NCBI GenBank assembly: GCA_027972325.1
Contig: JAPMOS010000011.1
Coordinates: forward strand, 560,501 to 624,500
From: Paratrimastix pyriformis
Taxonomy: Eukaryota > Preaxostyla > Paratrimastigidae
Reading direction: 5' to 3'
Length of the DNA: 64,000 bases
Positions 1 through 10,929 of the stretch are shown here, piece by piece. The position numbers were made by a program, and so were the translations under genes. The notes below the pieces were generated by a model. That model saw only the letters and a list, made by a program, of their open reading frames with translations, was not told the origin of the DNA and made no database searches. Positions within the stretch are counted from its first letter, which is position 1. Every line of letters starts with the position of its first letter.

Positions 1-3000
1 GCGGACAGCTCGGGGAGGGCAGGCCGGGACTGGATGGCCGGGGCGGCCAGCCGGAAGGAGCGGCCGTCGAAGAAGTGCAGCCCCTGCAGCGGGCAGCTCG
101 CCACCTCGGGGAACAGCTGCGGCCATGCGCCCCACTGGGCCGGGGGGCCCGTTGCCGCCTGGCCGTCGTGAGGGGCCGCTGCGAGCAGCCGGCGATCCGC
201 GCCCTCGCCGCCCTCGCCGCCCTCGCCCTCGCCCTCCCGGCTGCTTGCCTGGGCCTGCTCCCGGGTGGTGGGCCGGGCCAGGTCCGGGGCTGCCGGGGCC
301 GCGAGGAGGAACCTGCCGCGTGCCTGGGCCTCGAGGTCGTCTCTGGGCCGGTCCGCCTCGGCCCTCCCGGGGGGGCACGGGAAGGGCAGCCCCACCGGGA
401 CGGCGCACCCCTGGGCGCACAGGTGGGCGGCCAGCGAGGCCCCGTGGCGGAGGCCCTTGACGGTGGGCGGCCCGGGGCGGATGGTGGGCCCCAGGGCGGC
501 CATCCCCGGGACGGCCAGCTCGACGGCCCCGCCCAGGCAGGTGCCCCCGTGGCGCAGCCCCCAGAGGGTCACCCGGACCGACTGCCCCAGCCAGGCCCGG
601 CTCCGTTGGGCCAGCTCGTCGGCCGTGCAGGCCGTGGCCAGGGGGCGGCCGCCCCGCCCGTGGGGACGCCGGCGGGCCCGCGAGAAGGAGGAGGAGGAGG
701 AGGGCGGGCCCCCACTGGTGGCGGCGGGCGGCATGGGGGGAGGCTGCGGGGCCAGGGCGGGCAGGGCCGGGTTGGAGAGGTCCAGCACCATGGCCCCGCT
801 GCCTGGGCCACGCTCCTCGTCGGGGCCCCGGCTGGCCCCGGCGGCGGCGGCGGCGGCTTCCTCGGGGGGCGCCGCCTGGAGGATGGGGGCCGCCTCGGGG
901 CCCTGGTCGCTGTCGGAGCACTCGGGGGGCGGGGCCCGGGGCTGCAGGCGGCCGTCCCCCGGGCGGCGCATGCGGAGGGCGATGGCCGGCCCCGAGAGCA
1001 GATGCACCGCCAGCGGGACCGGGGTGGGGCAGTCCAGGGCCAGCTCCTCGGGTGCCGTCAGGCACCGCCGCCGGCCGGCCTGCGGGTGACCCGGGGCAAG
1101 GGCCAGGCGCCCCTCCAGGGCCAGGGCCTCCAGTCGGAGCGGCTCCAGGTGGGCCCCCAGCGCCAGCCCCGGCTCGGGCGCCCCCGGGGCAGCCAGGGCG
1201 CCCCCACGGGGCAGCAGCACCGTCACCGAGGCGCACGGCAGGCCCCCGCACACCACCATCTCTGGACAGCCGCCCCCCCCCCACCACCCCCCCCCCGCCC
1301 CCCGCCCGATGGCACCCACCGCAGGACGTGATGGTCATGCCCCCCATCAGGACCATGGGGAGGCCGGAGGGGGGCGTGTGGGGGGGAAGCCGGCATGAAG
1401 GAGAGGAGAGAAGAGGACAGGAGAGGGACGACGGGGTGGGGGCGGGCAGACTGTTGAGGAACCCCTCGAGGGGCACCCCGGCGAACCGCCGCAGGAAGCC
1501 GGCCGGGTGGCGCCACGGGCTGTGCCAGGGCTACACAGGGGCGCGGGAGGGGCGAGAGAGGGGCGCGGGAAGGGCGGGAGGGAAGATGGGAGGAGGGCAT
1601 GAGCGTCGGGTGGGCGCGCCAATCGGCCCCGGCGCTCCGGTTGGCGGGAGCCCCAGCGCCTCCTCGGGGCAGCCGCCGCACGGACGTCGCCGCTCTCGCC
1701 CGGGAGCCGCTCCTCCTCGTCGTCCGGGGCCTCGTCGGGGCGCCCCCCACCGGCCCAGCCCCACTGGCTGCGGGCGGCGAGCCCCGCTGAGGCCGCCAGC
1801 AGGGCGGCGCTGGCCGGGGCGACCATCTGACCCGTCCGGGGGGCCGGCTGGGGGACGGCCGGGGCGAGGGGCGGCCGCTGGGCGGGCAGGGGGGAAGGGG
1901 GCGGCTCGAGGGGCCCCGGGAGGCCGTCCCACCAGGAGGGGACAAAGCCCGGCCCCACGGCGGGCAGCCGGCCGGCCCGGTCGGGGTCAGTCCCGGGCGG
2001 GGGCGGCCGGCACTGCAGTTGGCTGTAGAGGGGCGCCAGGGGGGCCTCCATGACCGACCGGAGCAGGTCCCCGTAGAACATGGTCCGCGGCACACCCGAC
2101 CCGGCCGGCGGGTACACCTGGGGGGGGGGGGGGGGGGGGGGGGGGGGATGGAGAAGGGCAGAGGGCCGTGAGGGGGCGCTTCCCGGGGGAGCGTGGCAGG
2201 GCGGTGGGGTGGATGGAGGGGTGGCCGGGGCGGGCCTGCCAGAGGGGCGGGCTGATGAGGCCCACCAGGAGGCAGCCCAGGTTGGCCCGGGGCGGCAGGG
2301 CCACCTCGACCACCATCCGGCCGGCCTCGTCGAAGGCCAGCCGCTCGCCCGCCCGCCCGCGGGCCCCCCGGCGCGGCCGGTAGCGGGCCATGAAGCAGCA
2401 GCCCTCGCCGCCCCGGGGGGGGCCCTGGGGCACGTACCAGGGCAGGGCGGCCGGGGCCCGGCTGCCGGCGGCCTGGGGTCGGGGGGGCGCGGGCAGGAGA
2501 AACAGGGCGCCCCCCTGGTGGGCAGGCCCGTAGGCCACCTCGGGCACGGCCAGCACGCGCAGCCCCATGAACCGCCGCACCGACTGCGCAGCGGCGGCGG
2601 CGGCGGTGGCGGCGGCGGCGGCGGGGGAGGAGGAGGCACCCCGCAAGACGGGTCCCGGGTGGGTGATTGATGGGCCCCGAATGCGCGGAGGGTCCCGGGC
2701 GGGCGGAGATGGGGCGGGACGGGGTAGGGGGTGGGGGGGTAGGGGGTAGGGGGTGCGGACCTCGGTGGCGCCGACGGCCCAGGGGTGCCGCAGGGGATGC
2801 CCGAGGGGGGCCAGGCTGAGCAGGCTGAACCGAACGTACCGCACCGCCTCTGCACCCACCGCAGGGAGGTGTCCAGGCCATCGCCATCAGCCAACGAGCA
2901 AAGGAGGAGGGAGGGGGGGTAATGGGGAGTGCGCGGGTGGGGCTGACCCTCCTCCCGGCTGCCGGCCCGGCGTGCCGCGGGGGATGCCGGGGACGCTGCC

Positions 3001-4282
3001 GATGACCCCGAGGAGGACGACCAGGACGAGCCGTCCGAGGGGCCGCCGCTGCCCGAGGAGGCCGACTCGCTCTCGCTCGGCTCGGCCCGCTCGGGGCACT
3101 CGTCCTCATCGCCGGCCGGCCGGTCCTGGGCCCGGGCGGCGCTGACCGCGGCGGCGGCGGCGAGAACCTGGGCGGGCAGCGGGCCGCGCACCCGGAGCAG
3201 CAGATCGCACCCGACCAGCCCCACCATGCGGGCTGTGTACGCGGGCTGCTGCCCGCGCAGAGCCTGGCCCAGGAACCTGCCCCGCCGCCGCCCAACAGAC
3301 GACGTGAGGACGGGGCACCCGGGCCCATGAAGAGCGGCAGGGGCATGATTAGGACATGGCTCGGACATGGCTCGGACATGGCTAGGGCATGGTTAGGGCA
3401 GGGTTGGCAGACTGTTCGATACGCTGCAGGCCGGCGATGCCCTGAGGCTCGTAGGTGGCCAGCCTGGCGAAGCCCAGGCCCACCAGCAGGTAGCGCAGGT
3501 CCAGTCGGACCCGGGCCTCATCGCCCTCCTCGCGGAGGGGCTGCGAGAGGTTGATCAGCATGGCCGCTGCAGGGTGGGTGGAGTAGGGGGGGGGGGGGGG
3601 GGGGGGGGGGAGCAGATCGGCGGTAGGCTGTGAATGGGGTCCGCCAAGCCGGGGCGGGGGGCCGACCGAGGGTGTCGATGGTGTGTGGGGCCAGGGGCGG
3701 ATATGCCAGCCGCTCGGGGCGCTCCGGGTCGGGGGCCTCCAGGGGGGGCGTGACCAGGCATGGCCCGGGCTCGCCCTCCTCGGAGGGAAGGCTGCCGGGC
3801 TGCTCCAGGGCCCAGCCCGTTTTCAGGCCCCAGGCGCACCGCAGGTCGTCGCGAAGCTGGGCCAGGGGGATGTCCACGAGCAAGGTCCCCAGATTCCGGT
3901 AGGGATCGTCGACGTGGAACATCCGAACCACGACCTGCCCTCGGCGGCGGAGAAGATCGCACAAAAGGGAAAGGTGCACAGACTTGCTTGCGGGTCGTGG
4001 ATAAGTATCGCATGGCGACACTCTCCAGTGACATGATTGGCTGGATCGAGAATAATTCGATTTGAAGAAAGATGCCGCCAACTTTGATATTGTATGAGTC
4101 TGGACGAAACTGGTGGAGAATGTAGAAACATGGAGAACATTACCGATTCGCCAGACTATAAAATGGATCTGTGCAGGAACATCGCGATTCACGAGCCCGC
4201 GGGCCTGCTGCTGGGTTTGCAGGGTCAGGGCACCTTCGTCGAGGATTGAAGGTCGAGAAAATGGCGAAAGTTGGACCGCCAT
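1..4282 (-). CDS. Uncharacterised multi-exon gene, 3' part outside the window
   Basis: I do not recognise the family. Ten exons can be joined in one frame: 4157-4282, 3984-4109, 3667-3934, 3413-3566, 2948-3276, 2761-2849, 2236-2583, 1686-2117, 1452-1530 and 7-1261. A GTCCGC donor lies at the window edge, so the gene continues to the left. The start is the ATG at 4282, the first in the AT-richer 5' zone. The product opens with short beta-rich segments (for example VVVRMFHVDDPYRNLGTLL and the hydrophobic RVRLDLRYLLVGLGF). It then has a Ser/Glu/Pro-rich stretch around 2950-3150 and long Ala/Pro/Gly-rich linkers. The pattern suggests several beta-sandwich (C2- or Ig-like) domains, but that is inference. 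The exon 7-8 intron (2118-2235) is GC-AG. Exon joins are well supported; function is unknown. Confidence 0.6.
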
Positions 4283-4466
4283 CCCACCTCTCGATGCGAC
4301 AGCCACTTGACAGGACTCAGCAACCCACACCCCGGTCGACCCCCCTGCCAGGGCTGGCCTCGCGTGTGAGAAGACGACACATACAATCGGAGAATTCCCC
4401 CGAAAAAAAAGGAAGAGAGAAGAGAAGGGACCGGATGAGAGAGGAGATTATCTGGTTGTCGCTTGC

Positions 4467-6000
4467 TTATTGGTTGGGCAGCTCGAAGGTGGGCGGGATG
4501 GCCTCACCCGCGGCCGCGGGGCCCTTGCCAGCGGCGAGTTGCTCCTGGGCCTGGCGGGCGTAGGCCTCGTCGATGGCGGCCACGCAGGGGTCGCCCGCGC
4601 AGAGCATGCGGATGCGCTCGCAGGTGAGGGGCGTCCAGTAGGGCGCCTGGGCCTCCAGGCCGCGCTGCTTGCGGGCGGCGTTGATGGCGTCCATGAGGGC
4701 CATCACGGCGGACGAGGCCAGGAAGAGGGGCGGCTCGCCGATGGCCTTGGAGGAGTAGACGGCCTTGGGGTTGGCCGAGTTGGGCAGCAGGGTCACCCGG
4801 AGGGCGTGGGGCTGGTCCGTCCAGCCGGGGATCTTGTACCAGCTGGGCGAGTTGGTGATCAGCCGGCCCGAGGGGTGCCACACGGGCTCCTCCATGGTGT
4901 ACAGGCCCAGCCCCTGCAGGTAGGCCCCCTCGATCTGGCCCAGGTCGATGGCCGGGTTGATGGACCGGCCCACGTCCTCGATCAGGTCGGCCTGCAGCAC
5001 CCGGTAGTCGCCCGTCAGGGTGTCCACCTCGACCTCGGTCATCGAGGCCCCGAAGGCGAAGTAGCTGAAGAGCCGCTGGGTCGGCTCCCCGCTGGGGGAC
5101 ACGCCCGCCTCGCCCAGCTCGGGGGTCGCGTAGTAGCTGCGAGCGGGCAGGGATGGGGGGGGATGGGGAGGGAGAGCACGGAGGATGAGTGGGGGGGGCC
5201 GCGGAAACGCGCACATCCCACTAGACACACACGCACACGCACACGCACAAGGGCGGGCGGGCTGGGGCGGGCTGGGCTGGGGCGGGCTGGGGCGGGCTGG
5301 GCTGGGGCGGGCTGGGGCGGGCTGGGGCGGGCTGGGGCGGGCTGGGGCGGGCTGGGGCGGGCTGGGGCGGGCTGGGGCGGGCTGGGGCGGGCTGGGGCGG
5401 GCTGGGGCGGGCTGGGGCGGGCTGGGGCGGGCTGGGGCGGGCTGGGGCGGCGGGCTGGGGCGGGCGGGCGGACCCGTGGGCGGAGAGGTCGATGCGGCGC
5501 ATGTAGGCCATCTTGGCGTAGTCGGCGAGGGTCTTGCCGGGGGCCTCCTTCATGATGGGCTCCAGCCGGGCCTTGATGGCCTCGCAGGCCTGCAGGACGG
5601 CCATCCCGTTGAGGTCGGTCCCCGAGGAGGCCGCCGTGGGCTGGGTGTTGGCGCACTGCAGGGTGCAGGTCTCCTGGACGACGGCCACCCGGTCGAGGGG
5701 CACCCCGAAGGCCTCGGCGGCGATCTGGGCGATCTTCAGGTGGAGCCCCTGGCCCATCTCGGTGCCCCCGTGGCACACCTGGACCGTGCCGTCCTGCTGC
5801 AGGTGCACCAGGGACTGGCCCTGGTTCATGAAGAACGACTCGAAGCTGCAGCCGTACTTGAGGCCCACCATCCCGATGCCCCGCTTGATGAAGGCGTGCT
5901 CGGCGTTGAACCGCTCGATGGCCGCCTTCCGGTCGGCGTAGTGGGTGTCCCGGATGAGCCGCTCGAACATGGGCACTGGTGGCCACGCAGACGCACACAC

Positions 6001-6031
<31 letters not shown>

Positions 6032-8542
6032 AAGGGATCGGGGTTGCTGAGTGCGGGTGGGCGGGAAGGGCACATACATTCGCGGGCGGGCGGGCGGGCG
6101 GGCGGGCGGGCGGGCGGGCTGGGGAGATGGCGGGGCATGCGCGGGGAGGTCCGGACCGAAGGGGGCCGTCTCGAGGAGCTGGTGGTAGTGGGTGAGCTGG
6201 CCGGGCCGGTAGGCGTTCATGAGGCGCAGCTGGGCCTGGTCGATGCCGGCCCGCTCGGCCACGGCGTACATGGCGCACTCCATGGCCAGCATGGCCTCGG
6301 GCCCGCCGAAGCCCCGGAAGGCCGTGTTGGTGGGCCGGTTGGCGAAGACCATCCGCCCGGTGGCCCGGATGTGGGGCACGTAGTAGACCCCGTCGCAGTG
6401 GTTGACGGCCCGCTTGAGGATGCCGAAGCTGCAGTCCATGCTGCAGCCCACGTTCTGGAAGACCTTGAACTCGGCCGCGTGGAGGCGCCCGTCGGCCATG
6501 AAGCCGATCTTGTAGTGGATCTTGAAGGGGCTCCGGTGGCCCACCGTCAGCATGTCCTCCTCCCGGCTGACCGTCAGCCGGACCGGGCTGCCCACCTTGC
6601 GGGCCGCCACCGCGCAGGCGCAGGCCAGCCAGGCGGCCCGGGTCTCCTTGGAGCCGAAGGCGCCCCCCAGGCGGCGCGTCCGCACGACCACGTCCGAGAT
6701 GCGGCACCCGCACACGTGCGCCACCAGGCGCTGGCTCAGCGAGACGTTCTGGGTGGCCGTCAGGATCTCCTGCACGGGGCCGGGGGCAGGGGAGGAGACG
6801 TGAACTCGGATGGGCGCGAAGCGGGGGCAGCGCAGGGCGATGGCGGTGGTGGGCGGGCGGACCATGGCGTCGCCCTCGCCGGGGGAGGCGATGGTGATGT
6901 TGGGCTCGAAGGCGAAGTGGATCTGGCCGCCCTCGTAGACGACCCCCTCCACCAGGTGGGCGCTCTCGGCCATGCCCTTCTCGACGTCGCCCCGCTGCTG
7001 GACGAAGGGCTGCTCGATGAACTTGCCCGCGGCGATGCCCTCGTCGATCGTGTACACCGCCCCGGGAACCTCCTCGTAGTCCACCTGCACAGGGGCACCC
7101 CGGAACACCGAGGGCCGCCAGGAACCGGTGAGCCAAAGAGCACTCGGGGGGGTGCCGTGGGGGCGGGAGCGCGATGGCGGGCGGTTGGGGGCGGGCCTTG
7201 ACGAGCTTGACGGCGCGGCGGGCGATCTCCTCGGTGCGGGCGACGAGGACCCCCAGGGGGGCGCCCACGTGGGGGGTCAGCCCGCCCACCGGGACGAAGC
7301 ACTCCTCGTCATGGACGGCCGTGCCGATGCAGTTGGCCCCGCGGACGTCCTCCCGGGTGGCCAGCGTCACCACCCCGGGCACGGCCAGGGCAGCGGTGGC
7401 GTCGATCCGCTGCGGATGACGGGGACCGATGGCGTGAGCATGTGCAAGGCCAGGGCAGGATGCAGGATGAGCAGGATGAGCAGGATGAGCAGGATGAGCA
7501 GGATGAGCGTGGCGTGGCGTGGCGTGGCGTGGCGTGGCGTGGCGTGGCGTGGCGTGGCGTGGCGTGGCGTGGCGTGGCGTGGCGTGGCGTGGCGTGGCGT
7601 GGCGTGGCGTGGCGTGGCGTGGCGTGGCGTACTGACCAGCACCTTGGCGTGGGCCTTGGTGGAGAAGAGCACCCCGTAGGTGCCGTCGTAGGGCATGGCC
7701 ACGTCCGAGACGTACTTGGCCTCGCCTGGACAGACACCGCGGGCGGGCGGGCGGGCGGGCGGGCGGGCGGGCGGGCGGGCGGGCGGGCGGGCGGGCGGGC
7801 GGGCGGGCGGGCGGGCGGGCGGGCGGGCGGGCGGGCGGGCGGGCGGGCGGCAGCGACAGCCATCAGAAGCGACACCATGGGGAGGGTATGAGAGGGGGGA
7901 GGGGAGGGAGTGAGGGCTGGAGGCGAAGGGACCGACGCCGGCGCCAATGGGGCGGGCGATGGGGGGCCGTGGGGGCTGGGCGCAGACCGGTTGCCTGGAC
8001 GGTGCCCGAGAGGATGGGCAGGGGCTGGCCGACGGTGGCCGTGTCGGTGCGGATGTCGAAGTGGGTCTGCGAGGGCTGGGGCCGCTCCGGCTCGGACAGG
8101 TAGAGCTCCTCCTCGGGCCGCAGCTCTGCAGGCCGCCCCACCGCCGCGCCGCGCCGCACCACACCGCACCACACCGTAGGCGCACGTACCAGGAACCACA
8201 ACACCACAAGCGCCGCGCGACAGGGACGAGCAACAGCCAACCCCAGAAACCGCTAAGCAGAGCGGAAGGACAGGCAGCAGTGGGGGAGGCGGCGGCAGTG
8301 GGCGCTGGGGGCCTTGTGCTGGGGGGTGTTGTTGTTGGGGGCGATGTGCTGGGGCTTTGGGCGGGTGCGGACCGGCGCGGCCGCCGAAGAGGGGCACCCG
8401 GATGCCGAGCCGCTGGGCGAGGGCGCAGTAGAACTTGTAGAAGAAGGTCAGCGCCATCACCCGCCGGTAGCGGATCATCCCGCCGGGCGCATCCGAGGCC
8501 AGCCGGATCTCGTCCCGCAGGCTGCACATCGGAAGGGCGGGG

Positions 8543-8583
<41 letters not shown>

Positions 8584-10419
8584 GGGAGGGGGGGGGCGAT
8601 GCGGTGAGGCAAGGTGTCGGCGGGGAAGCCCGGGGAGGCCGTGGCGTGCGGGAAGCAGGGCCAGGGTGTGGTGGTGGTGGCGGCGGCGAAGGAGGGAGGG
8701 AGGGGGGCGCCAGACCTGGCCAGGACGGCCTCGAGGGTTGCCGGGTCGGCGAGGTCGCGTCCCACGAGGCACTCCTCGGTCCGGGGGGCGGAGAGGGTCA
8801 TGAAGCTCATGCTGCCGAAGCACAGCCGCGCCTCGCGGACTACCCAGCCGGCCCCCTGCCGCTGCATCCGGAGCCGCATGGCCCCGCTGACGAGAGCGAT
8901 GTCGTCCTCCCGGCGGCGGGTCTGCTTCTGGGCCCAGCAGAACTCGATGGGGGCGCCCTCGGCCGCCGGCAGGTGCGACTGGGGGCCCGGGAAGTCGAAC
9001 CGCAGCGCCGTCAGGACCTCCGTGGGCGCCAGGGCCGTCTTGCGGTAGCCCTTCATCCACTCACGCAGGGGGACAGTCCGCCGAACGACCTCTGCGTTGG
9101 TGCCCCGGGGGGGGGGGGGGGGGGTGAAGACGACAGAGCGGGGAGGTGCCACAACGGGCGGGGGCAGCTGGGTGTGCGTGCGCGCCGTGTGTCTGTGTGT
9201 GTGTGTGTGTGCGGGGGGGGGGGGGGGGGGGAGGGTGAGGAGGAGGGGGGTAATGGTGACCGACCCTCGCCCACCTTGGAGGTGCACTCGGCCAGGGTAT
9301 CGAAGCTCATCAGCATGGGCAGCATGTCCGAGACGGGGCTCCCGTTGCACACGTTGCCGCCGACGGTGGCCACGTTGCGCACGTTGTGCGAGGCGAAGTA
9401 CTTGGTCATGTTGAACATGGTCTGGGCACGGGTGTACTTCAGGGCGGCCTTGTCCTGGTGCGAGGCCCGCAGCTGGCCCAGGGCGAACTCCTGCAGCTCG
9501 GCGATGGTGGTGCCGGGCCGGATGGTGACCTGCCCCCGGGCCGCGTCGACCTCGATCCCGTGCAGCTCCCCCACGTGGGTCACGGCAATCTGGACGGCCG
9601 GCTGCTGGCCGTGGTTGACCAGGAGCCCGACCTCGCTGTTCCCCGCGACCAGGGGCGCCCCCGGGTGGGCCGCCCGCAGCGCCAGCACCTCGGCGAGGCT
9701 CGTGGGCCGGATCCAGCGGCCGGTGGGGGTCGCGAAGCACAGCTGCAGCCGGTGGCGGGCCTCCAACTCGGCCGGCACATCCGGCGGGGTGATCTTGGCC
9801 AGCAGGGAGCGCTTGCACAGGTCGGGCGTGACCTCGTCCGTCTCGGGCAGGTTCTGCGACGAGCCCAACACGATCTCGCGGACTGCGACATCGGGTTGAG
9901 CGGCAGCCGGAAAAATGGGGCAAACAGACCGCTATCACGGATGGAAGTATACCCGGTGCAACGGCAAAGGTTGCCGTCGAAACATTCCTCAATTTCCGAG
10001 AGAGCCTTCAAACATGGACCAAATTGATTGTTCAGGCAGGCAGCATAAAGTTCAATAATCATGCCAGGGGTGCACATCCCACATTGAGTCGCGTGGTTTT
10101 TAACAAACGTTTCTTGGAGGACGTGCAGCCCGGCACGCTGCGAGCCGAGCCCTTCAATGGTTGTGACCACCATGCCATCGACACTGCAGAGAGGGATCAG
10201 GCAGGCTGCAACTGCTTTGTGGACAATTTTGCTGTTGTGCATGGGGTCATGATAGCTCAACATGACAGTACACGCCCCGCAGCCGCCCTCGGCACAGGCA
10301 ATCTTCAACCCCGTCAAGTGGGCTTCTTGGCGAATCCAGGTTGCCAGATTCACATCAGTTCGGGGGTTTTGAATCGCAATCCGCTGCTTGTTCAGATAAA
10401 AGACGAGCGTGTCTTCCAT
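4467..10419 (-). CDS. XDH: Xanthine dehydrogenase (molybdo-flavoprotein)
   Basis: Oxidises hypoxanthine to xanthine and xanthine to urate, passing electrons from molybdopterin through two 2Fe-2S centres to FAD and NAD. Eleven exons (9930-10419, 9265-9882, 8716-9091, 8373-8521, 7988-8125, 7637-7725, 7197-7409, 6863-7084, 6157-6769, 5475-5975, 4467-5136, with the exon 10 edge at 5474) give 1359 residues, close to the usual 1330. Seen: first cluster cysteines C42, C47, C50; second cluster C113, C116, C152, C154; FAD domain with [26 protein letters not shown] in the flavoprotein C-terminal domain; [30 protein letters not shown] and [10 protein letters not shown] in the Mo domain. The Gln, Glu, Arg and Glu that mark xanthine rather than aldehyde oxidation (bovine Q767, E802, R880, E1261) are all present. 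Very sure. One intron is GC-AG and several hold minisatellites. Confidence 0.97.
5260..5462. repeat. 10-bp minisatellite in the last XDH intron
   Basis: About 19 head-to-tail copies of GGGCTGGGGC (plus strand), with a few shorter variants. They fill most of the 337-bp intron 5137-5473, between the exons coding SAHG and YYATPEL. On the sense strand the array is C-rich. Confidence 0.95.
6003..6119. repeat. Poly-G run and GGGC array in an XDH intron
   Basis: Intron 5976-6156 carries a G run at about 6003-6029 (poly-C in the transcript, 27 bases from the acceptor) and about eight GGGC units at 6087-6119. Confidence 0.9.
7461..7630. repeat. Two adjacent microsatellites in an XDH intron
   Basis: Intron 7410-7636 is nearly all repeat: about five copies of the 9-mer AGGATGAGC (7461-7506) run into about 25 copies of the pentamer GTGGC (7507-7630). 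The pentamer array ends within a few bases of the GTCAG donor at 7636. Confidence 0.95.
7738..7850. repeat. GGGC tetranucleotide array in an XDH intron
   Basis: About 28 GGGC units inside intron 7726-7987. The sense strand reads GCCC. The array begins about 12 bases from the acceptor. Confidence 0.95.
8541..8582. repeat. Long poly-G (sense poly-C) run before an XDH acceptor
   Basis: A G run of about 40 bases in intron 8522-8715, about 20 bases upstream of the acceptor in the sense direction. It may act as the pyrimidine tract. Confidence 0.9.
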
Positions 10420-10929
10420 TGCTCAGCGCAACCGAATCGAATCTAGCCTTCTCTGCCGAGGTCTGAAAAATTGATCTTTTCAACCACGCCCCGATTGCCC
10501 GTGCAGGTCAGAAATGCCCCCGGTCTCGTGTTGCGCATGGTCTGATTTCCATCCACCCCAAGCCACCAGGAGCTCTCCCACCCCGAATATCGGAAATAAA
10601 AACGTTCGAGGGGATATAAACGTTCACACAAAGTCGAAAACGCCCGCCCAAGTTGGTAACGATACATTGGCCCAGCACGACCGGAATGAGTAAGTTTTCT
10701 CCTTCGTTGGTTGAAATTTGAGATGGAGGTTCTTGGAAGCCACCGTAAACGCAAAACTTCAAACTTCTGCGCCAGCCTGTCTCGTTCGCTCAGCCAATGA
10801 GGCCGCATGATCGAACCTTTGTGCAATTCTCTCCCTTTGGCAAGGCAGCCGGGCCCGAAACTGCCGAATTGTCAATTCCCCCCGTGTGACTCCACACTGC
10901 GACGTGCCAGTCAGTCTCGTGCCAAGGCC
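10420..10929. promoter_or_regulatory. Divergent XDH / PB1-gene promoter region
   Basis: 510 bp between the two start codons, clearly AT-richer than the gene bodies. It holds two copies of an AAACGTTC element 18 bp apart (about 10600 and 10619), each preceded by an A/T-rich ATAAA stretch. I see no convincing TATA position and no open frame with protein-like content. Promoter function is inferred from position. Confidence 0.55.

Noticed and set aside
5260-5462. Long frames on the plus strand through the GGGCTGGGGC array (Gly/Ala/Trp repeat protein)
   Set aside because: They are read-through of a GC-rich repeat with no stops; the array is an intron of XDH on the other strand.
7085-7196. A GT donor (GTCAAG) in place of the GC donor in XDH
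   Set aside because: It would remove Val-Lys from LVKVDYEE, which aligns without gaps to insect XDH when the GC donor is used. Kept as the alternative to test.
7507-7630. GTGGC array as a telomere-like or centromeric repeat
   Set aside because: It is internal, small and confined to one intron between coding exons of XDH.
4467-10419. Aldehyde oxidase instead of xanthine dehydrogenase
   Set aside because: The Glu and Arg positions that change in aldehyde oxidases (bovine XDH E802 and R880) are conserved here, as is REDDIA in the FAD domain.
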